A DNA stretch of 64,000 nt, from contig OY723260.1 of assembly GCA_963210315.1 (NCBI GenBank), positions 806,001-870,000 on the forward strand, given 5' to 3'. This stretch comes from Rhynchopus euleeides. Its lineage: Eukaryota > Euglenozoa > Diplonemea > Diplonemida > Diplonemidae. Below are positions 41,912-53,300 of this stretch, one piece after another. Made by a program: the position numbers and the translations under genes. The notes beneath the pieces are model-generated. The model saw only the letters and a program-made list of their open reading frames with translations, was not told the origin of the DNA and ran no database searches. How positions within the stretch are numbered: position 1 is the stretch's first letter; the number at the start of each line of letters is the position of its first letter.

Positions 41912-42328
41912 CAGTGATCTGAGTAGGTACCGTACCAGGTACTACCCCCCGGTACCCCCCGGGACTTCGAAAATCGAGACTTGGGTCCCAGCCCAAAAAT
42001 TTTCAGAAATTAGGAATTTCCGGATCAATTCCGGCCAGTAGTGTGGTCATTTTGCTCCGGGAGATGAGTTTGGTTGGTCGCAAATTTTTTTTGACCTCGG
42101 GTTCGAAGTACCCCCCCTCCATTTTTCATTTTGGGCTGGTCCACATTTCCTAAGGAAAATCGAAAAAAATTTGATTGGCCAAAAACTCATCTCCCAGAGC
42201 AAAGTGACCCCACCACAGCTCTGAAAAACGCCGGAAATGCAAATTTCGCGAAACTGAAAACGACCATTTTGGGGGTACCAGGGGGTACGACCCCCCGGTA
42301 CCTGGTACGGTACCTACTCAGATCACTG
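41912..42328. mobile_element. CAGTGATCTGAG MITE in array, copy 1 (417 bp)
   Basis: Inverted ends CAGTGATCTGAGTAGGTACC and its complement; the next bases (GTACCAGGTAC, GGTACC) extend the arms to more than 50 bp. It is flanked by CCTCGGG on both sides, which could be a 7-bp target repeat or simply the array unit. A second inner inverted pair (GGGAGATGAGTTTGG / CCAAAAACTCATCTCCC) sits in the middle. No coding capacity. Confidence 0.9.
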
Positions 42329-43670
42329 CCTCGGGCGACCTGGGGCGACCTATTTTTGGCCACGGGCGACCTGGGGCGACCTACTTTTGGCTACGGGCGA
42401 CCTCGGGCGACCTGGGGCGACCTACTTTTGGCCACGGGCGACCTGGGGCGACCTACTTTTGGCTACGGGCGACCTGGGGCGACCTATTTTTGGCTACGGG
42501 CGACCTGGGGCGACCTACTTTTGGCCACGGGCGACCTATTTTTGGCCACGGGCGACCTGGGGCGACCTACTTTTGGCCACGGGCGACCTGGGGCGACCTA
42601 CTTTTGGCTACGGGCGACCTGGGGCGACCTATTTTTGGCTACGGGCGACCTGGGGCGACCTACTTTTGGCTACGGGCGACCTCGGGCGACCTACTTTTGG
42701 CTACGGGCGACCTCGGGCGACCTGGGGCGACCTATTTTTGGCCACGGGCGACCTGGGGCGACCTACTTTTGGCCACGGGCGACCTGGGGCGACCTACTTT
42801 TGGCTACGGGCGACCTGGGGCGACCTATTTTTGGCTACGGGCGACCTGGGGCGACCTACTTTTGGCCACGGGCGACCTCGGGCGACCTGGGGCAACCTAT
42901 TTTTAGCCACGGGCGACCTGGGGCGACCTACTTTTGGCCACGGGCGACCTCGGGCGACCTGGGGCGACCTACTTTTGGCTACGGGCGACCTGGGGCGACC
43001 TACTTTTGGCTACGGGCGACCTCGGGCGACCTGGGGCGACCTATTTTTGGCCACGGGCGACCTGGGGCGACCTACTTTTGGCTACGGGCGACCTGGGGCG
43101 ACCTGGGGCGACCTACTTTTGGCTACGGGCGACCTCGGGCGACCTGGGGCGACCTATTTTTGGCCACGGGCGACCTGGGGCGACCTGCGGCGACCTACTT
43201 TTGGCCACGGGCGACCTCGGGCGACCTGGGGCGACCTATTTTTGGCCACGGGCGACCTGGGGCGACCTACTTTTGGCTACGGGCGACCTGGGGCGACCTG
43301 GGGCGACCTACTTTTGGCCACGGGCGACCTCGGGGGACCTGGGGCGACCTATTTTTGGCCACGGGCGACCTGGGGCGACCTACTTTTGGCTACGGGCGAC
43401 CTCGGGCGACCTGGGGCGACCTACTTTTGGCCACGGGCGACCTGGGGCGACCTACTTTTGGCTACGGGCGACCTCGAGCGACCTGGGGCGACCTATTTTT
43501 GGCCACGGGCGACCTGGGGCGACCTATTTTTGGCTACGGGCGACCTCGGGCGACCTGGGGCGACCTACTTTTGGCCACGGGCGACCTGGGGCGACCTGGG
43601 GCGACCTACTTTTGGCTACGGGCGACCTCGGGCGACCTGGGGCGACCTACTTTTGGCCACGGGCGACCTC

Positions 43671-43704
43671 CCGGTACCTGGTACGGTACCTACTCAGATC
43701 ACTG
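43671..43704. mobile_element. Solo end of the CAGTGATCTGAG MITE
   Basis: Only the right end, CCGGTACCTGGTACGGTACC then TACTCAGATCACTG, sits between array units. An identical solo end lies at 43812-43845. Confidence 0.85.
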
Positions 43705-43811
43705 CCTCGGGCGACCTGGGGCGACCTATTTTTGGCCACGGGCGACCTGGGGCGACCTACTTTTGGCTACGGGCGACCTGGGGCGACCTACTTTTGGCCA
43801 CGGGCGACCTC

Positions 43812-43845
43812 CCGGTACCTGGTACGGTACCTACTCAGATCACTG
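43812..43845. mobile_element. Solo end of the CAGTGATCTGAG MITE, second copy
   Basis: Identical to 43671-43704, about 141 bp away and with the same flanking array units, so it was probably copied with the array and did not insert separately. Confidence 0.85.
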
Positions 43846-44613
43846 CCTCGGGCGACCTGGGGCGACCTATTTTTGGCCACGGGCGACCTGGGGCGACCTA
43901 CTTTTGGCTACGGGCGACCTCGGGCGACCTGGGGCGACCTATTTTTGGCCACGGGCGACCTGGGGCGACCTGGGGCGACCTACTTTTGGCCACGGGCGAC
44001 CTCGGGCGACCTGGGGCGACCTATTTTTGGCCACGGGCGACCTGGGGCGACCTACTTTTGGCTACGGGCGACCTCGGGCGACCTGGGGCGACCTACTTTT
44101 GGCCACGGGCGACCTCGAGCGACCTGGGGCGACCTATTTTTGGCCACGGGCGACCTGGGGCGACCTATTTTTGGCCACGGGCGACCTGGGGCGACCTACT
44201 TTTGGCCACGGGCGACCTGGGGCGACCTACTTTTGGCTACGGGCGACCTCGGGCGACCTGGGGCGACCTACTTTTGGCCACGGGCGACCTCGAGCAACCT
44301 GGGGCGACCTATTTTTGGCCACGGGCGACCTGGGGCGACCTATTTTTGGCTACGGGCGACCTCGGGCGACCTATTTTTGGCTACGGGCGACCTGGGGCGA
44401 CCTACTTTTGGCTACGGGCGACCTCGGGCGACCTGGGGCGACCTACTTTTGGCCACGGGCGACCTGGGGCGACCTATTTTTGGCTACGGGCGACCTCGGG
44501 CGACCTGGGGCGACCGACTTTTGGCTACGGGCGACCTCGGGCGACCTGGGGCAACCTATTTTTGGCTACGGGCGACCTGGGGCGACCTATTTTTGGCCAC
44601 GGGCGACCTCGGG

Positions 44614-45030
44614 CAGTGATCTGAGTAGGTACCGTACCAGGTACTACCCCCCGGTACCCCCCGGGACTTCGAAAATCCAGACTTGGGTCCCAGCCCAAAA
44701 ATTTTCAGAAATTAGGAATTTCCGGATCAATTCCGGCCAGTAGTGTGGTCATTTTGCTCCGGGAGATGAGTTTGGTTGGTCGCAAATTTTTTTTGACCTC
44801 GGGTTCGAAGTACCCCCCCTCCATTTTTCATTTTGGGCTGGTCCACATTTCCTAAGGAAAATCGAAAAAAATTTGATTGGCCAAAAACCCATCTCCCAGA
44901 GCAAAGTGACCCCACCACAGCTCTGAAAAACGCCGGAAATGCAAATTTCGCGAAACTGAAAACGACCATTTTGGGGGTACCAGGGGGTACGACCCCCCGG
45001 TACCTGGTACGGTACCTACTCAGATCACTG
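44614..45030. mobile_element. CAGTGATCTGAG MITE in array, copy 2 (417 bp)
   Basis: Differs from copy 1 by a few bases (for example CGAG to CCAG near the start) and has the same flanking units, including the rare GGGGCAACC variant. Best explained by amplification together with the array. Confidence 0.9.
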
Positions 45031-46080
45031 CCTCGGGCGACCTGGGGCGACCTATTTTTGGCCACGGGCGACCTGGGGCGACCTGGGGCGACCTACTTTT
45101 GGCTACGGGCGACCTCGGGCGACCTGGGGCGACCTATTTTTGGCCACGGGCGACCTGGGGCGACCTGGGGCGACCTACTTTTCGCCACGGGCGACCTCGG
45201 GCGACCTGGGGCGACCTATTTTTGGCCACGGGCGACCTGGGACGACCTACTTTTGGCTACGGGCGACCTGGGGCGACCTGGGGCGACCTACTTTTGGCCA
45301 CGGGCGACCTCGGGGGACCTGGGGCGACCTATTTTTGGCCACGGGCGACCTGGGGCGACCTACTTTTGGCCACGGGCGACCTGGGGCGACCTACTTTTGG
45401 CTACGGGCGACCTCGAGCGACCTGGGGCGACCTATTTTTGGCCACGGGCGACCTGGGGCGACCTACTTTTGGCCACGGGCGACCTGGGGCGACCTACTTT
45501 TGGCCACGGGCGACCTATTTTTGGCCACGGGCGACCTGGGGCGACCTATTTTTGGCTACGGGCGACCTCGGGCGACCTATTTTTGGCTACGGGCGACCTG
45601 GGGCGACCTACTTTTGGCCACGGGCGACCTCGGGCGACCTGGGGCGACCTATTTTTGGCCACGGGCGACCTGGGGCGACCTGGGGCGACCTACTTTTGGC
45701 TACGGGCGACCTCGGGCGACCTGGGGCGACCTATTTTTGGCCACGGGCGACCTGGGGCGACCTACTTTTGGCCACGGGCGACCTGGGGCGACCTACTTTT
45801 GGCTACGGGCGACCTGGGGCGACCTATTTTTGGCTACGGGCGACCTCGGGCGACCTATTTTTGGCTACGGGCGACCTGGGGCGACCTACTTTTGGCCACG
45901 GGCGACCTGGGGCGACCTACTTTTGGCTACGGGCGACCTGGGGCGACCTATTTTTGGCCACGGGCGACCTGGGGCGACCTACTTTTGGCCACGGGCGACC
46001 TGGGGCGACCTACTTTTGGCTACGGGCGACCTCGGGCGACCTGGGGCGACCTACTTTTGGCCACGGGCGACCTCGAGCGC

Positions 46081-46489
46081 TGAGTAGGTACCGTACCAGG
46101 TACTACCCCCCGGTACCCCCCGGGACTTCGAAAATCCAGACTTGGGTCCCAGCCCAAAAATTTTCAGAAATTAGGAATTTCCGGATCAATTCCAGCCAGT
46201 AGTGTGGTCATTTTGCTCCGGGAGATGAGTGTGGTTGGTCGCAAATTTTTTTTGACCTCGGGTTCGAAGTACCCCCCCTCCATTTTTCATTTTGGGCTGG
46301 TCCACATTTCCTAAGGAAAATCGAAAAAAATTTGATTGGCCAAAAACCCATCTCCCAGAGCAAAGTGACCCCACCACAGCTCTGAAAAACGCCGGAAATG
46401 CAAATTTCGCGAAACTGAAAACGACCATTTTGGGGGTACCAGGGGGTACGACCCCCCGGTACCTGGTACGGTACCTACTCAGATCACTG
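46081..46489. mobile_element. CAGTGATCTGAG MITE in array, copy 3
   Basis: Same as copies 1 and 2 but lacks the first eight bases, where it is joined directly to an array unit ending GAGCGC. The right end is intact. Confidence 0.9.
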
Positions 46490-49222
46490 CCTCGGGCGAC
46501 CTGGGGCGACCTATTTTTGGCCACGGGCGACCTGGGGCGACCTACTTTTGGCTACGGGCGACCTGGGGCGACCTATTTTTGGCTACGGGCGACCTCGGGC
46601 GACCTATTTTTGGCTACGGGCGACCTGGGGCGACCTACTTTTGGCTACGGGCGACCTGGGGCGACCTATTTTTGGCCACGGGCGACCTGGGGCGACCTAC
46701 TTTTGGCCACGGGCGACCTGGGGCGACCTACTTTTGGCTACGGGCGACCTCGGGCGACCTGGGGCGACCTACTTTTGGCCACGGGCGACCTCGAGCGACC
46801 TGGGGCGACCTCTTTTTGGCTACGGGCGACCTCGCGCGACCTATTTTTGGCTACGGGCGACCTGGGGCGACCTACTTTTGGCCACGGGCGACCTCGGGGG
46901 ACCTGGGGCGACCTATTTTTGGCCACGGGCGACCTGGGGCGACCTACTTTTGGCCACGGGCGACCTGGGGCGACCTACTTTTGGCTACGGGCGACCTCGG
47001 GCGACCTGGGGCGACCTACTTTTGGCCACGGGCGACCTCGAGCGACCTGGGGCGACCTATTTTTGGCTACGGGCGACCTCGGGCGACCTGGGGCGACCTA
47101 TTTTTGGCCACGGGCGACCTGGGGCGACCTACTTTTGGCCACGGGCGACCTCGGGGGACCTGGGGCGACCTATTTTTAGCCACGGGCGACCTGGGGCGAC
47201 CTACTTTTGGCCACGGGCGACCTGGGGCGACCTACTTTTGGCCACGGGCGACCTCGGGCGACCTGGGGCGACCTATTTTTGGCCACGGGCGACCTGGGGC
47301 GACCTACTTTTGGCTACGGGCGACCTCGGGCAACCTGGGGCGACCTACTTTTGGCCACGGGCGACCTATTTTTGGCTACGGGCGACCTCGGGCGACCTGG
47401 GGCGACCGACTTTTGGCTACGGGCGACCTCGGGCGACCTGGGGCAACCTATTTTTGGCTACGGGCGACCTGGGGCGACCTATTTTTGGCTACGGGCGACC
47501 TGGGGCGACCTATTTTTGGCTACGGGCGACCTCGGGCGACCTGCGGCGACCGACTTTTGGCTACGGGCGACCTCGGGCGACCTGGGGCAACCTATTTTTG
47601 GCTACGGGCGACCTCGGGCGACCTGGGGCGACCTATTTTTGGCCACAGGCGACCTGGGGCGACCTGGGGCGACCTACTTTTGGCTACGGGCGACCTCGGG
47701 CGACCTGGGGCGACCTATTTTTGGCCACGGGCGACCTGGGGCGACCTACTTTTGGCTACGGGCGACCTCGGGCGACCTGGGGCGACCTATTTTTGGCCAC
47801 GGGCGACCTGGGGCGACCTGGGGCGACCTACTTTTGGCCACGGGCGACCTATTTTTGGCTACGGGCGACCTCGGGCGACCTGGGGCGACCGACTTTTGGC
47901 TACGGGCGACCTCGGGCGACCTGGGGCAACCTATTTTTGGCTACGGGCGACCTGGGGCGACCTATTTTTGGCTACGGGCGACCTGGGGCGACCTATTTTT
48001 GGCTACGGGCGACCTCGGGCGACCTGCGGCGACCGACTTTTGGCTACGGGCGACCTCGGGCGACCTGGGGCAACCTATTTTTGGCTACGGGCGACCTCGG
48101 GCGACCTGGGGCGACCTATTTTTGGCCACAGGCGACCTGGGGCGACCTGGGGCGACCTACTTTTGGCTACGGGCGACCTCGGGCGACCTGGGGCGACCTA
48201 TTTTTGGCCACGGGCGACCTGGGGCGACCTACTTTTGGCTACGGGCGACCTCGGGCGACCTGGGGCGACCTATTTTTGGCCACGGGCGACCTGGGGCGAC
48301 CTACTTTTGGCTACGGGCGACCTGGGGCGACCTACTTTTGGCTACGAGCGACCGCGGGCGACCTGGGGCGACCTACTTTTGGCCACGGGCGACCTGGGGC
48401 GACCTGGGGCGACCTATTCTTGGCCACGGGCGACCTGGGGCGACCTGGGGCGACCTACTTTTGGCCACGGGCGACCTGGGGCGACCTACTTTTGGCTACG
48501 GGCGACCTCGGGCGACCTGGGGCGACCTATTTTTGGCCACGGGCGACCTGGGGCGACCTACTTTTGGCTACGGGCGACCTCGGGCGACCTGGGGCGACCT
48601 ACTTTTGGCCACGGGCGACCTGGGGCGACCTACTTTTGGCTACGGGCGACCTCGGGCGACCTGGGGCGACCTATTTTTGGCCACGGGCGACCTGGGGCGA
48701 CCTACTTTTGGCTACGGGCGACCTCGGGCGACCTGGGGCGACCTATTTTTGGCCACGGGCGACCTGGGGCGACCTGGGGCGACCTACTTTTGGCCACGGG
48801 CGACCTCGGGCGACCTGGGGCGACCTATTTTTGGCCACGGGCGACCTGGGGCGACCTACTTTTGGCTACGGGCGACCTGGGGCGACCTACTTTTGGCTAC
48901 GAGCGACCGCGGGCGACCTGGGGCGACCTACTTTTGGCCACGGGCGACCTGGGGCGACCTGGGGCGACCTATTTTTGGCCACGGGCGACCTGGGGCGACC
49001 TACTTTTGGCCACGGGCGACCTGGGGCGACCTACTTTTGGCTACGGGCGACCTCGGGCGACCTGGGGCGACCTATTTTTGGCCACGGGCGACCTGGGGCG
49101 ACCTACTTTTGGCTACGGGCGACCTCGGGCGACCTGGGGCGACCTACTTTTGGCTACGGGCGACCTCGGGCGACCTGGGGCGACCTATTTTTGGCCACGG
49201 GCGACCTGGGGCGACCTACTTT

Positions 49223-50385
49223 GAACGATTTTTGAACGATTTTTGGCCGTGCTCGTAGCATTCCCCGTTGAGGGGGTCGCTATTTCGTGTTCTCCTGGCC
49301 GCACGGAGGCATTGCCTTACGTCGCCTCTTCCTCTTTTCCTTTGGTGGTGTGTTGGTCTGGCACAGAGGGCGGGACCGTGCTGATATGCACAGTGACGAC
49401 TCTCCCTTTTGTTTTGTGCCCGCCTCCACCGAGATTCGGCTGATGCCTCTCAGACTGGGGGCGGGCGGTCGCCGACCCTTTTCTGTACGAGGTTTTCCAC
49501 AGGCTGCACACCTGCCCCGCGGCTGTGTGGCAGTCTTCGCGGAGTGCAATGCGAAGGTCTGGCCTGACGTGGTGTGACTATTTAGACTCCAGGTGTCTCC
49601 ACCCTTCCTGGTCTGGGGAGCCTCGGTACCCAAGCAGTTTTCGGTCATGCCCTGGACCACGGCCGTGCTAGACTCCTGGTGCAGGCACCCGTCATGGTCC
49701 GGGGACGGCCCCCCCAGGCAGTTTAACGTCTTACCCAGGACCTTTTTTTTTTTCCCTCTTGTGTCCCATGCCTTGTTTGCAGTGATCGCATTGTTGGCCA
49801 TCCTTGCTGTAGTTCGGCATGCCGCCCTTCCCACCTTCCCCCACCCCCTCCCCGGCGGTTTTGCTCTCCGTGTGGTTTGGTGGTACTGGTGAGCCATCTG
49901 GGGAAAGAACCTTGACAATCCCGGGCCGGCAGTACGTTCGTCACCCCCACGGGCTCGGCCGGTTTCTAAACCTTTAGGCAATCTACGTCCGCAGGCCAAG
50001 AACCCGGTGTGCAGATGCACGTTGGGAGCCCCCTGAAGTCCGCACACGCCCTCTCTGAGTAGTCCCCGACCAAGCGCTGGCCTCTCTGACCGACTACCAT
50101 GCCGCCGCAGGCCAAGAACCCGGTGTGCCGAAGCACATTGGGAGCCCCCTGAAGTCAACACAGCACCCCGCCAGTGGCTCCAGCTGTCCCTCCCCATGTC
50201 AGAGTTGACGGAAAAAGGCGGACCCTCTTTTGTCCCAGTGCTCCGTGCTATGCACTGGGACCCCGTTGCCCAGGCGGACCAGCCTGGGGGAGCCCTCGGG
50301 GTGTGGGGTTGAGTTTTACGACTTCCCTAGGTCTTAGGTAGTTTAAGGTCGTGCCCAGGACCTGGTAGCAGAGGTAGGTAGGATT
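49223..50385. other. Non-array segment between the two giant arrays
   Basis: About 1.16 kb of unrelated sequence splits the array between a CGACCTACTTT edge and a TTTTTAGCCACGGG edge. It holds a two-copy direct repeat (49989-50040 and 50104-50156; GGCCAAGAACCCGGTGTGC, TTGGGAGCCCCCTGAAGTC) and three copies of an AGTTT..GTC(A/T/G)T(G/A)CCC(T/A)GGACC word (near 49632, 49719 and 50339). A frame near 49287-49577 (plus) and one at 49280-50197 (minus) are open but unsupported. It may be an inserted element; I cannot name it. Confidence 0.4.
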
Positions 50386-53300
50386 TTTAGCCACGGGCGA
50401 CCTGGGGCGACCTACTTTTGGCTACGGGCGACCTCGGGCGACCTGGGGCGACCTACTTTTGGCCACGGGCGACCTGGGGCGACCTACTTTTGGCTACGGG
50501 CGACCTGGGGCGACCTATTTTTGGCTACGGGCGACCTCGGGCGACCTATTTTTGGCTACGGGCGACCTGGGGCGACCTACTTTTGGCTACGGGCGACCTC
50601 GGGCGACCTACTTTTGGCTACGGGCGACCTCGGGCGATCTGGGGCGACCTATTTTTGGCCACGGGCGACCTGGGGCGACCTGGGGCGACCTACTTTTGGC
50701 CACGGGCGACCTGGGGCGACCTACTTTTGGCTACGGGCGACCTGGGGCGACCTGGGGCGACCTATTTTTGGCCACGGGCGACCTGGGGCGACCTACTTTT
50801 GGCTACGGGCGACCTCGGGCGACCTGGGGCGACCTATTTTTGGCCACGGGCGACCTGGGGCGACCTGGGGCGACCTACTTTTGGCCACGGGCGACCTGGG
50901 GCGACCTACTTTTGGCTACGGGCGACCTCGGGCGACCTGGGGCGACCTATTTTTGGCCACGGGCGACCTGGGGCGACCTACTTTTGGCTACGGGCGACCT
51001 GGGGCGACCTATTTTTGGCTACGGGCGACCTGGGGCGACCTACTTTTGGCCACGGGCGACCTGGGGCGACCTATTTTTGGCTACGGGCGACCTCGGGCGA
51101 CCTGGGGCGACCGACTTTTGGCTACGGGCGACCTCGGGCGACCTGGGGCAACCTATTTTTGGCTACGGGCGACCTCGGGCGACCTGGGGCGACCTATTTT
51201 TGGCCACGGGCGACCTGGGGCGACCTACTTTTGGCCACGGGCGACCTGGGGCGACCTACTTTTGGCTACGGGCGACCTGGGGCGACCTATTTTTGGCTAC
51301 GGGCGACCTCGGGCGACCTATTTTTGGCTACGGGCGACCTGGGGCGACCTACTTTTGGCTACGGGCGACCTCGGGCGACCTGGGGCGACCTACTTTTGGC
51401 CACGGGCGACCTGGGGCGACCTACTTTTGGCTACGGGCGACCTGGGGCGACCTATTTTTGGCTACGGGCGACCTCGGGCGACCTGGGGCGACCTATTTTT
51501 GGCCACGGGCGACCTGGGGCGACCTACTTTTGGCCACGGGCGACCTGGGGCGACCTACTTTTGGCTACGGGCGACCTCGGGCGACCTGGGGCGACCTATT
51601 TTTGGCCACGGGCGACCTGGGGCGACCTACTTTTGGCCACGGGCGACCTGGGGCGACCTACTTTTGGCTACGGGCGACCTGGGGCGACCTATTTTTGGCT
51701 ACGGGCGACCTCGGGCGACCTATTTTTGGCTACGGGCGACCTGGGGCGACCTACTTGTGGCTACGGGCGACCTCGGGCGACCTACTTTTGGCTACGGGCG
51801 ACCTCGGGCGACCTGGGGCGACCTATTTTTGGCCACGGGCGACCTGGGGCGACCTACTTTTGGCTACGGGCGACCTGGGGCGACCTACTTTTGGCTACGG
51901 GCGACCTCGGGCGACCTGGGGCGACCTATTTTTGGCCACGGGCGACCTGGGGCGACCTACTTTTGGCCACGGGCGACCTGGGGCGACCTACTTTTGGCTA
52001 CGGGCGACCTGGGGCGACCTGGGGCGACCTACTTTTGGCTACGGGCGACCTCGGGCGACCTGGGGCGACCTATTTTTGGCCACGGGCGACCTGGGGCGAC
52101 CTACTTTTGGCTACGGGCGACCTGGGGCGACCTATTTTTGGCTACGGGCGACCTCGGGCGACCTATTTTTGGCTACGGGCGACCTGGGGCGACCTACTTT
52201 TGGCCACGGGCGACCTGGGGCGACCTATTTTTGGCTACGGGCGACCTCGGGCGACCTGGGGCGACCTATTTTTGGCCACGGGCGACCTGGGGCGACCTAC
52301 TTTTGGCCACGGGCGACCTGGGGCGACCTACTTTTGGCTACGGGCGACCTGGGGCGACCTGGGGCGACCTACTTTTGGCTACGGGCGACCTCGGGCGACC
52401 TGGGGCGACCTATTTTTGGCCACGGGCGACCTGGGGCGACCTGGGGCGACCTACTTTTGGCCACGGGCGACCTGGGGCGACCTATTTTTGGCCACGGGCG
52501 ACCTGGGGCGACCTACTTTTGGCTACGGGCGACCTGGGGCGACCTATTTTTGGCTACGGGCGACCTCGGGCGACCTATTTTTGGCTACGGGCGACCTGGG
52601 GCGACCTACTTTTGGCCACGGGCGACCTGGGGCGACCTATTTTTGGCTACGGGCGACCTCGGGCGACCTGGGGCGACCGACTTTTGGCTACGGGCGACCT
52701 CGGGCGACCTGGGGCAACCTATTTTTGGCTACGGGCGACCTCGGGCGACCTGGGGCGACCTATTTTTGGCCACGGGCGACCTGGGGCGACCTACTTTTGG
52801 CTACGGGCGACCTGGGGCGACCTATTTTTGGCTACGGGCGACCTCGGGCGACCTATTTTTGGCTACGGGCGACCTGGGGCGACCTACTTTTGGCTACGGG
52901 CGACCTCGGGCGACCTACTTTTGGCTACGGGCGACCTCGGGCGACCTGGGGCGACCTATTTTTGGCCACGGGCGACCTGGGGCGACCTACTTTTGGCTAC
53001 GGGCGACCTGGGGCGACCTACTTTTGGCTACGGGCGACCTCGGGCGACCTGGGGCGACCTATTTTTGGCCACGGGCGACCTGGGGCGACCTACTTTTGGC
53101 CACGGGCGACCTGGGGCGACCTACTTTTGGCTACGGGCGACCTGGGGCGACCTGGGGCGACCTACTTTTGGCTACGGGCGACCTCGGGCGACCTGGGGCG
53201 ACCTATTTTTGGCCACGGGCGACCTGGGGCGACCTGGGGCGACCTACTTTTGGCCACGGGCGACCTGGGGCGACCTATTTTTGGCCACGGGCGACCTGGG

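Larger units (their letters stand above)
38435..49222 (+). repeat. Giant minisatellite array 1, GGGCGACCT type
   Basis: Built from a 10-base part (CGACCTGGGG or CGACCTCGGG) and a 21-base part (CGACCTACTTTTGGCCACGG plus G). Most units are 31 bp (one of each) or 41 bp (two short, one long), with a few of 21. Binary variants (CCACGG or CTACGG; ACTTTT or ATTTTT; CTCGGG or CTGGGG) form higher-order patterns. The segment at about 38.97-39.97 kb recurs at about 42.37-43.38 kb with the same rare variants (TTTTTAGCC, CGGGGGACC, CTGCGGCG). No plus-strand frame contains a stop, so frames over 1100 codons are artefacts. The first 300 bases are the most degenerate, as expected at an array edge. Confidence 0.97.

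Noticed and set aside
38445-46202. Several 300-1,200-codon plus-strand frames
   Set aside because: Same array artefact as above, extended through the embedded MITE.
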